Origin: CAG-177 sp003514385
GTDB lineage: Bacteria > Bacillota > Clostridia > Oscillospirales > Acutalibacteraceae
NCBI GenBank assembly: GCA_051920445.1
Contig: JBPPLN010000002.1
Coordinates: forward strand, 310,001 to 374,000
DNA length: 64,000 nucleotides
Direction of reading: 5' to 3'
Position numbers and translations under genes: made by a program. Below, piece after piece: positions 25,050 to 34,523 of this stretch. Below the pieces are notes generated by a model. It saw only the letters and a program-made list of their open reading frames with translations, did not search any database and was not told the origin of the DNA. Each line of letters opens with the position of its first letter. Positions within the stretch are counted from its first letter, which is position 1.

Positions 25050-27128
25050 TTATTCAGCCTCGGTCTCCTCAGCCTCGTCCTCTGCGGCGGGCTCGAGCAG
25101 AGCTCTGATCGAAAGGCTGACGCGCTTCTTGTCGAAGTCGATGCCGATGATCTTCGCCTGAACCTTGTCGCCGACCTTGAGAACGTCGGAGGGCTTCTCG
25201 ATGCGGCGATCCGCTATCTGAGAAATGTGGATAAGACCGTCAATGCCGGGGATAACTCTTGCGAATGCACCGAAATCGGTAAGGCTGACTATCTCAGCGT
25301 CGATAACGGTTCCCTCGGGATAGTTCTTGCGAAGGATCTCCCACGGATTGTCCTCGTCTTTTCTGTAGCCCAGAGAAATCTTTTTCTTCTCGGGATCGAG
25401 AGCCTTTATGTAGACATCGATAACGTCGCCGACCTTCAGGACATCCGACGGATGTTTGATGCGCTTCCAGGAAAGCTCGGAGATGTGAACCATTCCGTCC
25501 ACGCCGCCGATGTCGACGAATGCGCCGTAGTTGGTAAGAGACTTGACGGTGCCGGTATACTTCTGACCGACCTCAGCCTGTGCCCAGAAAGCTTCCTCAG
25601 CGGCCTTTCTCTCCTCCTTAAGGACGGCACGGATGGAGCCGACAGCTCTTCTCTTGTAGTTGTTGACCTCGATGATGCGGAACTTGACGTTCTTTCTCAG
25701 AAGGCTGTCAAGAGACTCGCTGCGCGATGCGGTTGCAAGAGAACCGGGGATGAAAACGCGAACGCCGTCGGTAACAGCGATAACGCCGCCCTTGACAACA
25801 TCGGTGACAACGCCTTCGAAGACCTTATCGGTCTCAGCCGCGTCAGCGATATCGCGCCATGCCTGCATAGCGTCATAGCGGCGCTTGGAAAGCATAACGG
25901 TGCCCTCTGCATCGTTGGTCTTCATGATGATAAGACCGATCTCGTCGCCTATCTTGAGCTCCTTCTTCGGGTCAGCGGCAGGATCTGCGCTGTACTCGTC
26001 CATGGGGACATAGCCGGCATGCTTTCTGCCGATGTCGACCTGGATCTCTGTGGGCGAGAAGCCCATGACGATACCGGTGACCTTCTGGTCGTTGTTCATG
26101 CTGTTGAGAGACTCCTCAAGAGCCTTGGAGAAGTCCTGCTCGTCTGCTTCTTCGGAAGGCACCTCCTCCGCCGGCTGTGCGGAAGCTGCGCTCTCCTCGA
26201 GCTCACCGGCAGCCGCCTCAGCGACATCGGTCTTACGCTCGACTGCGCCTTCCTCAAGCTCTTTGGATTGTTCGTTAAGAATTTCGGACATGTTACAAAG
26301 TACCTCCTTTATTATGCACGCAGGGGTTGATGCCCCTGCAGTAACGCCGACAACATCGCAGGCGGAGAAATCGATATTTTTAACATCCGCTGCGCGCTCC
26401 ACAAGATAAGTCGAGCAGTTTTTTTCGCACACTCCCTTGAGCTTTGCCGTGTTGGAACTCTGCGAGCCGCCGATGATTATCATCATATCGACCCGCTGCG
26501 ACAGCTCGGAAGCCTCTTTCTGCCTATCCTGCGTAGCATTACATATTGTATCAAAAACATTTGCATTTGTACATAGTATTTTTATTATTTTTAGGGATTC
26601 CTGCCATTCTTTTACGCTGAAAGTGGTCTGTGAGACGACTGTTATTTTCTTCTCGGAATATTCCGAATGATTTTCGAAAATTTCACGGAGTTCTTCGGCG
26701 TTGCGGAAAGTAAAGCACTCGCCGCGGCAGTGACCCATGATGCCGATGACCTCGGGATGACCGCTGTCTCCGGCGATGAGCACGGGGATATCGGGCGATG
26801 AATTCTCGCCCACTATCCTGTGTATTTTCTTGACGAACGGGCAGGTCGCATCGCAGATATCGGCGCCCGTAGCCTCAAGGCTGCGATAGACACTCGCGCC
26901 GACTCCGTGGGTGCGGACGACGACGGTAGTATCGGCGGACGCTTCTATGGGCGAGTTTATCACCCTAACGCCCTTTTTCTCAAGATCTTCTATAACGACC
27001 GGGTTATGTATCAGGGGACCGAAAGTAGCGACTTTTTTTCCGCTGTCAACGAGCTTATATGTCATCTCGACCGCGCGGTTGACCCCGAAGCAGAAGCCCG
27101 CCGTTTTTGCAACCTCAATCCTTTTCAT
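25050..27128 (-). CDS. ispH-rpsA: IspH (HMB-PP reductase) fused to ribosomal protein S1
   Basis: A 692-residue bifunctional protein from the ATG at 27128, which overlaps the plsC end by 14 bases. Residues 1 to about 280 are IspH: AKTAGFCFGV, ATCPFVKK and CNATQDRQ hold the three cysteines of the [4Fe-4S] cluster that reduces HMB-PP to IPP and DMAPP. A Glu/Ala-rich linker (about 290-340) leads to four S1 domains, the clearest being KYTGTVKSLTNYGAFVDIGG and DAEIVSLTDFGAFARV. This fusion is known from Clostridia, where the S1 part assists mRNA binding by the ribosome. Confidence 0.95.
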   Translation of the reverse strand: MKRIEVAKTAGFCFGVNRAVEMTYKLVDSGKKVATFGPLIHNPVVIEDLEKKGVRVINSPIEASADTTVVVRTHGVGASVYRSLEATGADICDATCPFVKKIHRIVGENSSPDIPVLIAGDSGHPEVIGIMGHCRGECFTFRNAEELREIFENHSEYSEKKITVVSQTTFSVKEWQESLKIIKILCTNANVFDTICNATQDRQKEASELSQRVDMMIIIGGSQSSNTAKLKGVCEKNCSTYLVERAADVKNIDFSACDVVGVTAGASTPACIIKEVLCNMSEILNEQSKELEEGAVERKTDVAEAAAGELEESAASAQPAEEVPSEEADEQDFSKALEESLNSMNNDQKVTGIVMGFSPTEIQVDIGRKHAGYVPMDEYSADPAADPKKELKIGDEIGLIIMKTNDAEGTVMLSKRRYDAMQAWRDIADAAETDKVFEGVVTDVVKGGVIAVTDGVRVFIPGSLATASRSESLDSLLRKNVKFRIIEVNNYKRRAVGSIRAVLKEERKAAEEAFWAQAEVGQKYTGTVKSLTNYGAFVDIGGVDGMVHISELSWKRIKHPSDVLKVGDVIDVYIKALDPEKKKISLGYRKDEDNPWEILRKNYPEGTVIDAEIVSLTDFGAFARVIPGIDGLIHISQIADRRIEKPSDVLKVGDKVQAKIIGIDFDKKRVSLSIRALLEPAAEDEAEETEAE

Positions 27129-27783
27129 GGCCCTTTTCAAGCAGCTCCCCTATCTTGCCCATGACAAGTCTGGAAGCGTCCTTTATCTCACTCATATTTG
27201 ATTCGTCCGTAAGTCCGAGTTCCTCATAGGGAATGACCTCGCCGAAGCGGACGGTTATCTTCTTGCGGAACTTGCTCTTGCCCTCGAAATAGATGCACGC
27301 GGGCAGAACATCGGAATGGGTGGCTTTGGCGATAAGCGCGATGCCTGCTTTGGGCGGCAGCATCTTGCCGTCTGGATCCTTCGAGCGCGTGCCCTCGGGG
27401 AATATGCCGAGAACCTTGCCCTCTTCGACAAGGCGGATGGCGTAGTTGAGCGAGCGCTGGTCGCCCGTTCCGCGGCTTATCGGGAACGCATTCAGGTGGC
27501 GGAGCATCCACGAAGCGAGCTTATTGAGATTGAACAGCTCGAGCTTCGCCATGTAGTGAATCTTGCGGACTCTCGCCGCGGCAATGAGACCGGGATCGTA
27601 TGAGTTGCGATGGTTCGAGGCAATTATAAGACTGCCCGTTTTCGGCACGTTTTCGCGTCCGATATACTGCGTCTTGAAGACAATCTTTGCGAGCGGATGA
27701 AACATCCAAACGAAAACGTCATAAAATTTTCTGTCTCTGGTATCGTTGTAGTCAAACGCTTTACCTTTAATCTTCGGTTCCAT
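27115..27783 (-). CDS. plsC: 1-acyl-sn-glycerol-3-phosphate acyltransferase
   Basis: A 222-residue membrane-associated acyltransferase. The HX4D motif is SNHRNSYDP and the glycerophosphate site is IFPEGTRS, both at the usual spacing. It converts lysophosphatidic acid to phosphatidic acid. The ATG at 27783 shares a base with the cmk stop (TGATG), so the genes are coupled. It is followed by ispH-rpsA. Confidence 0.9.
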   Translation of the reverse strand: MEPKIKGKAFDYNDTRDRKFYDVFVWMFHPLAKIVFKTQYIGRENVPKTGSLIIASNHRNSYDPGLIAAARVRKIHYMAKLELFNLNKLASWMLRHLNAFPISRGTGDQRSLNYAIRLVEEGKVLGIFPEGTRSKDPDGKMLPPKAGIALIAKATHSDVLPACIYFEGKSKFRKKITVRFGEVIPYEELGLTDESNMSEIKDASRLVMGKIGELLEKGHEKD

Positions 27784-28448
27784 CAAAGATTCTCCTTAAT
27801 AACATTTTTTATTTTCTCTATCGACTCGTCGAGCGAAAGCTCCGTCGTATCGACCGTTATGGCGTCGGGCGCGGCTCTGAGCGGAGCGATAGCCCGATTG
27901 GAATCATTATAATCCCTTTGCTTCATTTCTGCAAGCACATTTTCGTATTCGACCTTTTCGCCCTTTTCTATGAGCTCTTTATAGCGGCGGCGCGCACGCT
28001 CCTCGGCGGAAGCGGTGAGGAATATCTTGACCTGCGCGTGGGGCAGAACAACGGTTCCGATATCGCGCCCGTCCATGACGCAGTCGTTTTTGGCGGCGAT
28101 ATCCTGCTGGAGACCGAAAAGGAACTCGCGGACTGCGGGCACCGCCGAGACTTTCGAGGCCGCCATCGACGCTTCGGGAGTTCTGATAAACGCCGAAACA
28201 TTCTCGCCGTTTAAAAACACTGCCTGCTCGCCGTTTTCATATTTGAGCTCAACCGATATGCCCTTGACGCTCCCGGCGATAGCCTCGGGGTTTTCAAGGT
28301 CGACTCCGCGGCGCAGTGCGTTGAGTCCGACGGTGCGGTAAAGCGCGCCGGTATCAACATAGATAAAGCCGAGCGCCTGAGCCGCGCGGCGTGATATTGT
28401 GCTCTTGCCCGCTCCTGCGGGGCCGTCGATTGCAACATTTATTGACAT
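27783..28448 (-). CDS. cmk: Cytidylate kinase
   Basis: A 221-residue nucleoside monophosphate kinase. It opens with DGPAGAGKSTISR (P-loop), then YVDTGALYRTVG and MDGRDIGTVVLP, all diagnostic of CMP kinases, and ends with an EERARRRY lid. It phosphorylates CMP and dCMP. It lies 24 bases after the FAD oxidoreductase gene in the plsC/ispH operon. Confidence 0.95.
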   Translation of the reverse strand: MSINVAIDGPAGAGKSTISRRAAQALGFIYVDTGALYRTVGLNALRRGVDLENPEAIAGSVKGISVELKYENGEQAVFLNGENVSAFIRTPEASMAASKVSAVPAVREFLFGLQQDIAAKNDCVMDGRDIGTVVLPHAQVKIFLTASAEERARRRYKELIEKGEKVEYENVLAEMKQRDYNDSNRAIAPLRAAPDAITVDTTELSLDESIEKIKNVIKENL

Positions 28449-28472
28449 AGAGATTTTCCTTTCGTGCTTTCT

Positions 28473-29708
28473 TTATTGAGCCGCACTCTCTCCGGCAAGA
28501 TGTCCGGTCGAGAACGCTATCTGCAAATTGAATCCGCCCGTGTAGGCATCGACATCTATAACTTCGCCCGCAAAATACAGACCGTCTATGAGCTTCGACT
28601 GCATCGTTTTCGGGTCTATCTCAGAGGTCTTTACGCCGCCGGAGGTGACAACCGCCTCTTCGATCGGGCGAAAGTCAGTTACCGTAACCGTGAAATGCTT
28701 GAGCAGATAAACGAGCTTCGCGCGCTGTTCGCGGGTGACGGAATTGACCTTTGTGTCCATGGGTATGCCCGAGAGAGAGACTATGACGGGCACGAGCTTT
28801 TTGGGGAGCAGAAAGTTGAGCGCATTTATGAAATTGCGGTTGTTGTTCTCGCTGAAATCGCGCAGGACGCGCGCATCGAGCTGCTGCTCCGAAAGCGCGG
28901 GCTTGAGGTCGATGACGATTTTATATCTCCCCCGCTCCATCTGCCGCATATGCGAGCTCGCGGAGAGTATCATCGGACCCGACACGCCGAAATGTGTAAA
29001 CAGCATCTCGCCAAAATCGGAATAGATGTGCTTTCCCGTTTTTGTGTCCTCAACGGTTATCGAGACATTTCTCAGCGACAGCCCTTGAAGCCGCGAGCAG
29101 AAGCCCTCGTGCGCTTCGAGCGGAACGAGCGACGGCTTTATCGGGGTCACGGTGTGCCCAGCCTGTCTTGCAAGTTCATATCCGTCGCCGGTTGAGCCTG
29201 TTTGCGGATAAGACCTGCCGCCGGTGGCGACTATCACCCTGTCGGCATATATCCGCTCGCCGGAATGAAGTATCGCGCCGCGGACTTTGCCGGACTCGAT
29301 TATGAGCTCCTTTGCCCTGCCGGTCACTATATCAACACCTGCGTGCTTCGCCGCGAAGAAGAGCGCGTCGACTATATCGAAAGCTCTGTCCGACTCGGGA
29401 AAAACGCGGTTGCCGCGCTCAGTCTTGAGCGGCACGTGCTGGGATTCAAAGAAATTCATTGTATCTGCGGGCATGAAGCGCGAAAACGCGCTGTAAAGAA
29501 ATCTACCGTTGACCGGCACAGCCGAGATAAGGGCGTTGAGATCGGCGCAGTCATTCGTGACGTTGCACCTGCCCTTTCCCGTTATCATTATTTTTCGGCC
29601 GACTTTTTCGTTGCGTTCAAGCAGAACGACTTTGCCGCCATTTTTTGCCGCGGTGACGGCTGCCATAAGCCCCGCCGCTCCGCCGCCTATTACAAGCACT
29701 TCAGGCAT
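28473..29708 (-). CDS. FAD-dependent oxidoreductase, HI0933/YhiN family
   Basis: A 411-residue flavoprotein. The N-terminal dinucleotide fold is VIGGGAAGLMAAVTAAKNG; GRKIMITGKGRCNVTN is the family hallmark, and the C-terminus has GLYFAGEVIDVDAYTGGFNLQIAFSTG. The family is annotated as aminoacetone oxidase-like, and its physiological role is unsettled. In Clostridia it commonly begins the cmk-plsC-ispH cluster, as it does here. Confidence 0.9.
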   Translation of the reverse strand: MPEVLVIGGGAAGLMAAVTAAKNGGKVVLLERNEKVGRKIMITGKGRCNVTNDCADLNALISAVPVNGRFLYSAFSRFMPADTMNFFESQHVPLKTERGNRVFPESDRAFDIVDALFFAAKHAGVDIVTGRAKELIIESGKVRGAILHSGERIYADRVIVATGGRSYPQTGSTGDGYELARQAGHTVTPIKPSLVPLEAHEGFCSRLQGLSLRNVSITVEDTKTGKHIYSDFGEMLFTHFGVSGPMILSASSHMRQMERGRYKIVIDLKPALSEQQLDARVLRDFSENNNRNFINALNFLLPKKLVPVIVSLSGIPMDTKVNSVTREQRAKLVYLLKHFTVTVTDFRPIEEAVVTSGGVKTSEIDPKTMQSKLIDGLYFAGEVIDVDAYTGGFNLQIAFSTGHLAGESAAQ

Positions 29709-29730
29709 AATTTACCTCTTTTTGAAAAAT

Positions 29731-30585
29731 TTACTCGTCCTCGTGGGTCTGGTATATCTGATACTCATCCCATATATTTTCGAGCGAGCTGAGATTGCTG
29801 TAGACCTCACCGCTCTTTTCGCTCGCCGCCGCCGCTATCAGCGCGTTGATAAGACTCAGCGGAGCAACGAGGGAATCGACGAACGAGACCATGCTGCTGC
29901 GCGCGAGGAGAAGATGGGTCGCGAACTGCGCTATCGGCGAATTTTCGCTGTCGGTGACGGAGATAACCGTCGCTCCCCTGTCGGAGATAAAGCGCAGCAT
30001 ATTTATCGTCTGCTTTGAATATCTCGGGAAGCTTATCGCGATACAGACATCGTCCTTGTTGATTCTGAACGCCTGATCGAACGCTTCGCCTGTTCCGGCG
30101 GGTTCGATAAGGGCCACGCTGTCATAAACAAAATTGAGATAGAACGCCGCAAAGCTTGCAAGCGATGCCGCACTGCGCACGCCGAGAACATAGATATGCT
30201 TCGCGTGGTTTATCGCCTCGACGCTCGCGTTGAACGCCTCGCGCGAGATGCTCTCGCGGGTCGCCTTTATCGTCTCGATATCGGAAGAAAACGCGTGTTC
30301 GAGCATATCTTCGCCGCCCGCCGCCTCCATGCGCTGGACGCTCGTCAGCCTGCTCTTGACTACCTCCTGCAGGGCCTTCTGAAGCTGAGGATAGCCCGAA
30401 AAGCCGAGCTCGGACGCGAATCTGACGACAGTCGATTCACTCACTCCGACCGTGTCGCCGAGCTTCGCTGCGGTCATGAACGCCGCCTTATCGTAGTTTT
30501 CGGTTATGTAGTCGGCTATCCGCTTATGTCCCTTGGACATAGAAGAGTAACAGCCCTCTATTTTTGAAAGCAGCTGTTTTGTCAT
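29731..30585 (-). CDS. MurR/RpiR family transcriptional regulator
   Basis: A 284-residue regulator. An N-terminal helix-turn-helix (AAKLGDTVGVSESTVVRFASELGFSGYPQL) is followed by a SIS domain (KHIYVLGVRSAASLASF, DVCIAISFPRYSKQT) that binds a phosphosugar. It is divergent from the GH95 gene, so it probably controls that operon. AAGGTG precedes the ATG. Confidence 0.85.
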   Translation of the reverse strand: MTKQLLSKIEGCYSSMSKGHKRIADYITENYDKAAFMTAAKLGDTVGVSESTVVRFASELGFSGYPQLQKALQEVVKSRLTSVQRMEAAGGEDMLEHAFSSDIETIKATRESISREAFNASVEAINHAKHIYVLGVRSAASLASFAAFYLNFVYDSVALIEPAGTGEAFDQAFRINKDDVCIAISFPRYSKQTINMLRFISDRGATVISVTDSENSPIAQFATHLLLARSSMVSFVDSLVAPLSLINALIAAAASEKSGEVYSNLSSLENIWDEYQIYQTHEDE

Positions 30586-30666
30586 ATTGGATATTCACCT
30601 TATTCCGTTTACATATGTAACATGATTTTAGCATACAGCCACATAAAAATGCAAGACGGCAAAGCA

Positions 30667-30730
30667 AAAATTGCAGGGTTTCCTGCATTTTCTTAAAAGC
30701 ATTGACTTAAAGCCCGATTTTTTCTATAAT
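30667..30730 (+). promoter_or_regulatory. Promoter of the GH95 operon with an adjacent palindrome
   Basis: TTGACT (30702-30707) and TATAAT (30725-30730), 17 bases apart, lie 37 bases before the start codon. Upstream, TGCAGG-GTTT-CCTGCA (30672-30687) within A- and T-rich flanks is a near-perfect dyad, a candidate operator for the divergent RpiR protein. Confidence 0.65.
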
Positions 30731-30767
30731 CTATTAGTCTATTACTTCTTAAATAAGGAGCTAAAAA

Positions 30768-33065
30768 ATGAAGGATTCATCATTTCTCTGGTATGACAAG
30801 CCCGCCTCCGCCTGGACTCAGGCGCTGCCCATCGGCAACGGAACGCTCGGCGGCATGATATACGGCAAAGTAAAGGAAGAGACCGTCTCTTTAAACCACG
30901 ACGAGCTTTGGACGGGACACCCGAAGAACACTATACGCCCCGGTTCGCTCGAGGCTTTTCAGAAGGCCCGCGCTCTCGCGCTTGACGGAAAGCTGCGCGA
31001 GTCGCAGGATATTATAGAATCCGACTTCATGAGCACATGGAGCCAGGCATATCTGCCCCTGGGCGACCTCGTTCTGACTTTCGACGGCTCCGACCGCAAG
31101 TCTGATTACATCCGCTCGCTCGATCTTGACACGGCGATCGCCTCGGTCAGCTATAGGCAGGGCAAGCGCATCATGCGCCGCGAGCTGTTTGCGTCGCATC
31201 CCGATAAAATTATCGCAGTCCGCCTCATCTGCGAAAGCGGCAAGTTTGACGTCACAGCGAGCCTCAGATGCCAGCTTCATCACAAAGTCAAGTCGCAGAG
31301 CGGTCTGCTCGTCATGAGCGGCGAAGCGCCGAGCGAGCACAACACGAACGGTCAGTCGGATAAGCAGAGCTATTCGAAAGTCGACAGCGAGCGCGGTATG
31401 CTCTTCACCTGCGCCGTGAAAGCCGATACCGACGGCAAAAAGCACGTGAGCGGCAAGGGAATAGAGATAACCGGCGCGACGGTCGTCACGCTCTATCTCA
31501 CCGCAGAGACGAGCTTCAACGGCTGGCAGAACAACGCTTTCACAAACGGCAAGCCGCATCTCGAGCCCTGCATCGAGAGACTCTCGAAAAATTTCGATTA
31601 CGAAGCGGTCAAATCCGCGCACATCGCCGACTACCGCGCGCTCTATTCGAGAGTCGAGCTTGACATAGGCTCGAACGGCAAAGACAACATACCGACCGGC
31701 AAGCGTCTGCGCGATTTCAAGAAAGACAAGAATGACATCGCTCTCTACACCCTGCTGTTCAACTTCGGACGCTATCTCGCGATATCCTCGTCGCGCCCCG
31801 GCTCGCAGCCGTCGACGCTTCAGGGCATCTGGAACGAAAAGCTGTGCCCGCCGTGGCATTCCAACTATACGGTGAACATAAACACCGAGATGAACTACTG
31901 GCCCGTTCTCCCCTGCGACATGCCGGAGGTCAACGAGCCGCTGATAGAGATGGTGCGCGATCTGTCCGTCGCGGGCGAGCGCACGGCAAAAGAGATGTAC
32001 GGCATGCACGGCTTTGTCGCGCATCACAATGTTGACATTTGGAGAATGACTACCCCCGTCGGCGGATGCGCCGTATGGGCATTCTGGCCGATGTCGCCCG
32101 GCTGGTTCTGCGAGCATATTTTCGCCCACTACGAATACACCATGGACGAAAAATATCTGCGTGAGACCGCCTATCCGATAATGAAAAAGAGCGCGGAATT
32201 CTACTGCGACTATCTCGTCGAGTACAAGGACGGCTATCTCATCGCCGCGCCCTCGACCTCGCCCGAGAACAACTTCGTCCTAAACGGCAGCAACTGCGCC
32301 GTTTCGCAGACGACGACAATGACGATGAGCATAATCCGCGAGCTGTTTGAAAACTGCATCAAGGCTTCCGATATCCTCGGCGAGGACAAGGAGTTTGCAG
32401 AAATTCTCAAAGACAAACTCGACCGCATGCTGCCGTTCAGAATCGGCAAAAAGGGTCAGCTTCTCGAGTGGTACAACGAAGAGAAAGAATCGGAGATACA
32501 CCACCGCCACTGCTCGATGCTCTACGGTCTGCACCCCGCGCATCTGATAACTTCTGACGGCACGCCCGAGCTTGCGGACGCTTGCAGACGCTCGCTCGAA
32601 ATAAGAGGCGACGACGGCACGGGCTGGAGCCTCGGCTGGAAGATAAACTTCTGGGCGCGCCTGCGCGACGGCAACCACGCATTGAAGCTCTTCGATCAGC
32701 AGTTGAGATTCAAGGCTTCGACCGGCATGAACTACTCCCACGGCGGCGGCACATACGAGAATCTCTTCGACGCGCACCCGCCCTTCCAGATAGACGGAAA
32801 CTTCGGCGCGGTCAGCGGAGTCTGCGAGATGCTGCTCGACTGCTTCGACGGAAAGATATATCTTCTTCCCGCTCTCCCCGACAAGTGGAGTGATGGCAGC
32901 GTCCGCGGTCTGCTTGCAAAGGGCAACATAAAGGTCGACATGACCTGGAGCGGCGGCAAGCTGACTTCATATTCGCTCACCGGAAAAGGCAGGGCAAATA
33001 TAATATACGGCGGCAAGAAGACCGTCCATGAGCTTGACGGCAATACACTCACAGTCAGGCTTTAA
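30768..33065 (+). CDS. GH95 alpha-L-fucosidase, cytoplasmic
   Basis: A 765-residue enzyme. WTQALPIGNGTLGGMIYG and NHDELWTGHPKN form the N-terminal beta-domain, and NINTEMNYWPVLPCDMPE is the catalytic-region Asn motif of GH95, with HRHCSMLYGLHP and GTGWSLGWKINFWARL further on. GH95 enzymes remove terminal fucose, usually alpha-1,2-linked, or alpha-L-galactose, by inversion. There is no signal peptide, so imported oligosaccharide is cut inside the cell. Two more genes follow on the same strand. Confidence 0.9.
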   Translation: MKDSSFLWYDKPASAWTQALPIGNGTLGGMIYGKVKEETVSLNHDELWTGHPKNTIRPGSLEAFQKARALALDGKLRESQDIIESDFMSTWSQAYLPLGDLVLTFDGSDRKSDYIRSLDLDTAIASVSYRQGKRIMRRELFASHPDKIIAVRLICESGKFDVTASLRCQLHHKVKSQSGLLVMSGEAPSEHNTNGQSDKQSYSKVDSERGMLFTCAVKADTDGKKHVSGKGIEITGATVVTLYLTAETSFNGWQNNAFTNGKPHLEPCIERLSKNFDYEAVKSAHIADYRALYSRVELDIGSNGKDNIPTGKRLRDFKKDKNDIALYTLLFNFGRYLAISSSRPGSQPSTLQGIWNEKLCPPWHSNYTVNINTEMNYWPVLPCDMPEVNEPLIEMVRDLSVAGERTAKEMYGMHGFVAHHNVDIWRMTTPVGGCAVWAFWPMSPGWFCEHIFAHYEYTMDEKYLRETAYPIMKKSAEFYCDYLVEYKDGYLIAAPSTSPENNFVLNGSNCAVSQTTTMTMSIIRELFENCIKASDILGEDKEFAEILKDKLDRMLPFRIGKKGQLLEWYNEEKESEIHHRHCSMLYGLHPAHLITSDGTPELADACRRSLEIRGDDGTGWSLGWKINFWARLRDGNHALKLFDQQLRFKASTGMNYSHGGGTYENLFDAHPPFQIDGNFGAVSGVCEMLLDCFDGKIYLLPALPDKWSDGSVRGLLAKGNIKVDMTWSGGKLTSYSLTGKGRANIIYGGKKTVHELDGNTLTVRL

Positions 33066-33076
33066 GGAGTTATAAA

Positions 33077-33640
33077 ATGAAATTCGACCTCTATGATTTT
33101 GACAAGACTGTTTTTCCCATTGACTCGGAGAGCGTGTTCTATCTCTTCTGCCTTGTCAGGCACCCGTGGCTGATAGTCATTCTTCCCTATCAGCTCGTCT
33201 GCCTCGCCTGCTTCTTTTTAAAGATAGGCGGCGACAAGATGAAGGGCAGATTCTTCTGCTTCCTGCGCTTTGTGAACACGGAAAAGATGGTCAAAAAGTT
33301 CTGGGAGAAGAACGAAAAGAGAATATATCCGTTCTTCCGCCCGGAGAACCGCGATCTCCCCGCAGTCGTCTGCTCGGCGTCGCCCGAGTTTCTGCTGCGC
33401 CCGATATGCGAAAAATACAAGGTGCACACACTCATCGCCACGCGCCTTGACCCGCACACGGGCAGAATGACCGGGCTCAACTGCAAAGACGGTGAAAAGG
33501 TTATAAGAATAAACGAGGCGATGCCCGACGCGAAATTCGAAAAAGTGTTTTCGGATTCTCTCAAAAGCGATGCGCCGATATTCGCGCTCGGAGAGATAAA
33601 CTATCACGCAGTGAGGGGTAAACTGACGCGCATAAAATAA
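33077..33640 (+). CDS. HAD-IB-like phosphatase
   Basis: A 187-residue protein. DLYDFDKTVF is HAD motif I with its two Asp residues, VVCSASPEF is motif II, and KVFSDSLKSDAP is the acidic motif IV. A hydrophobic segment (about residues 28-48) suggests membrane association. The layout resembles bacterial PGP or phosphoserine-type HAD-IB enzymes, but the substrate is unknown. It lies 11 bases after the GH95 gene. Confidence 0.7.
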   Translation: MKFDLYDFDKTVFPIDSESVFYLFCLVRHPWLIVILPYQLVCLACFFLKIGGDKMKGRFFCFLRFVNTEKMVKKFWEKNEKRIYPFFRPENRDLPAVVCSASPEFLLRPICEKYKVHTLIATRLDPHTGRMTGLNCKDGEKVIRINEAMPDAKFEKVFSDSLKSDAPIFALGEINYHAVRGKLTRIK

Positions 33641-33665
33641 GTTTCAACACACTGGAGATGTAAAA

Positions 33666-34460
33666 ATGATAATAGACAGCCACGCACATATATACCCGGA
33701 CAAGCTCGCCAGAAAGGCGGCGCGCAGCATCGGCGATTTCTACGACATCGACATGGACCTCGACGGCACGGTCGACATGCTTCTCAAAGTCGGCGACGAG
33801 GCGGGAGTTGACAAATTTCTTGTTCACTCGGTCGCGACGACGCCGCACCAGGTGCGCTCGATAAACTCATTTATTGCAAAGAGCGTATCGGAGCACCCCG
33901 ACCGCTTCATCGGCTTTGCAACACTCCACCCCGGATGCGGCGACGAGATACCGGAAATCGTTGACGAAGCGATAGAGCTCGGGCTCTCGGGAATAAAACT
34001 GCACCCCGATTTTCAGGAGTTCGACATAGACGCGCCTGAAGCGATGCGCATGTACGAAGTGCTCGAGGGCAGACTGCCGATACTCTTTCACACCGGCGAC
34101 TACCGCACGCAATATTCAAAGCCGACGAAGATAATAAAAGTCCTCGAAAAGTTCCCGAAGCTCGACATAATCGCGGCGCATTTCGGCGCATGGTCGGAAT
34201 GGGGCTACGGCTCAAAAGAGCTCTCGGAGGCGGGAGTATATGTTGACTCATCGAGCAGCTTCTATGCAATGAGTCCGGAGAGGATAATGGAGATGATTCA
34301 CATCTTCGGCACGGACAAAATTTTCTTCGGCTCGGACTACCCGATGTGGAACGTCAAGAAGGAGCTTGAAACATTTATGTCCCTGCCGCTGAGCGACGAG
34401 GACAGGGAAAAGATACTCCACAAGAACCTCGAAGGTCTGCTGGCGAAGTACAAGAAATAA
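33666..34460 (+). CDS. Amidohydrolase-2 family metal-dependent hydrolase
   Basis: A 264-residue TIM-barrel protein. IIDSHAHIY holds the HxH metal pair, GIKLHPDFQEF and ILFHTGDY supply further ligands, IIAAHFGAW follows, and FFGSDYPMW provides the C-terminal Asp. The group (PF04909) includes decarboxylases and lactonases. Its position after a fucosidase and a phosphatase hints at sugar-acid or lactone chemistry, but this is only context. Confidence 0.75.
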   Translation: MIIDSHAHIYPDKLARKAARSIGDFYDIDMDLDGTVDMLLKVGDEAGVDKFLVHSVATTPHQVRSINSFIAKSVSEHPDRFIGFATLHPGCGDEIPEIVDEAIELGLSGIKLHPDFQEFDIDAPEAMRMYEVLEGRLPILFHTGDYRTQYSKPTKIIKVLEKFPKLDIIAAHFGAWSEWGYGSKELSEAGVYVDSSSSFYAMSPERIMEMIHIFGTDKIFFGSDYPMWNVKKELETFMSLPLSDEDREKILHKNLEGLLAKYKK

Positions 34461-34476
34461 AGCACGAGCAATAATA

Positions 34477-34523
34477 TAAAAAACAGCCGCAAGTTTTTAC
34501 ACTTGCAGCTGTTTTTTGTTTTA
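34477..34523. terminator. Bidirectional terminator between convergent operons
   Basis: An AAAACAGC-CGCAAGT stem pairs with ACTTGCAGCTGTTTT, with one bulge and T-rich ends on both strands. Confidence 0.75.
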
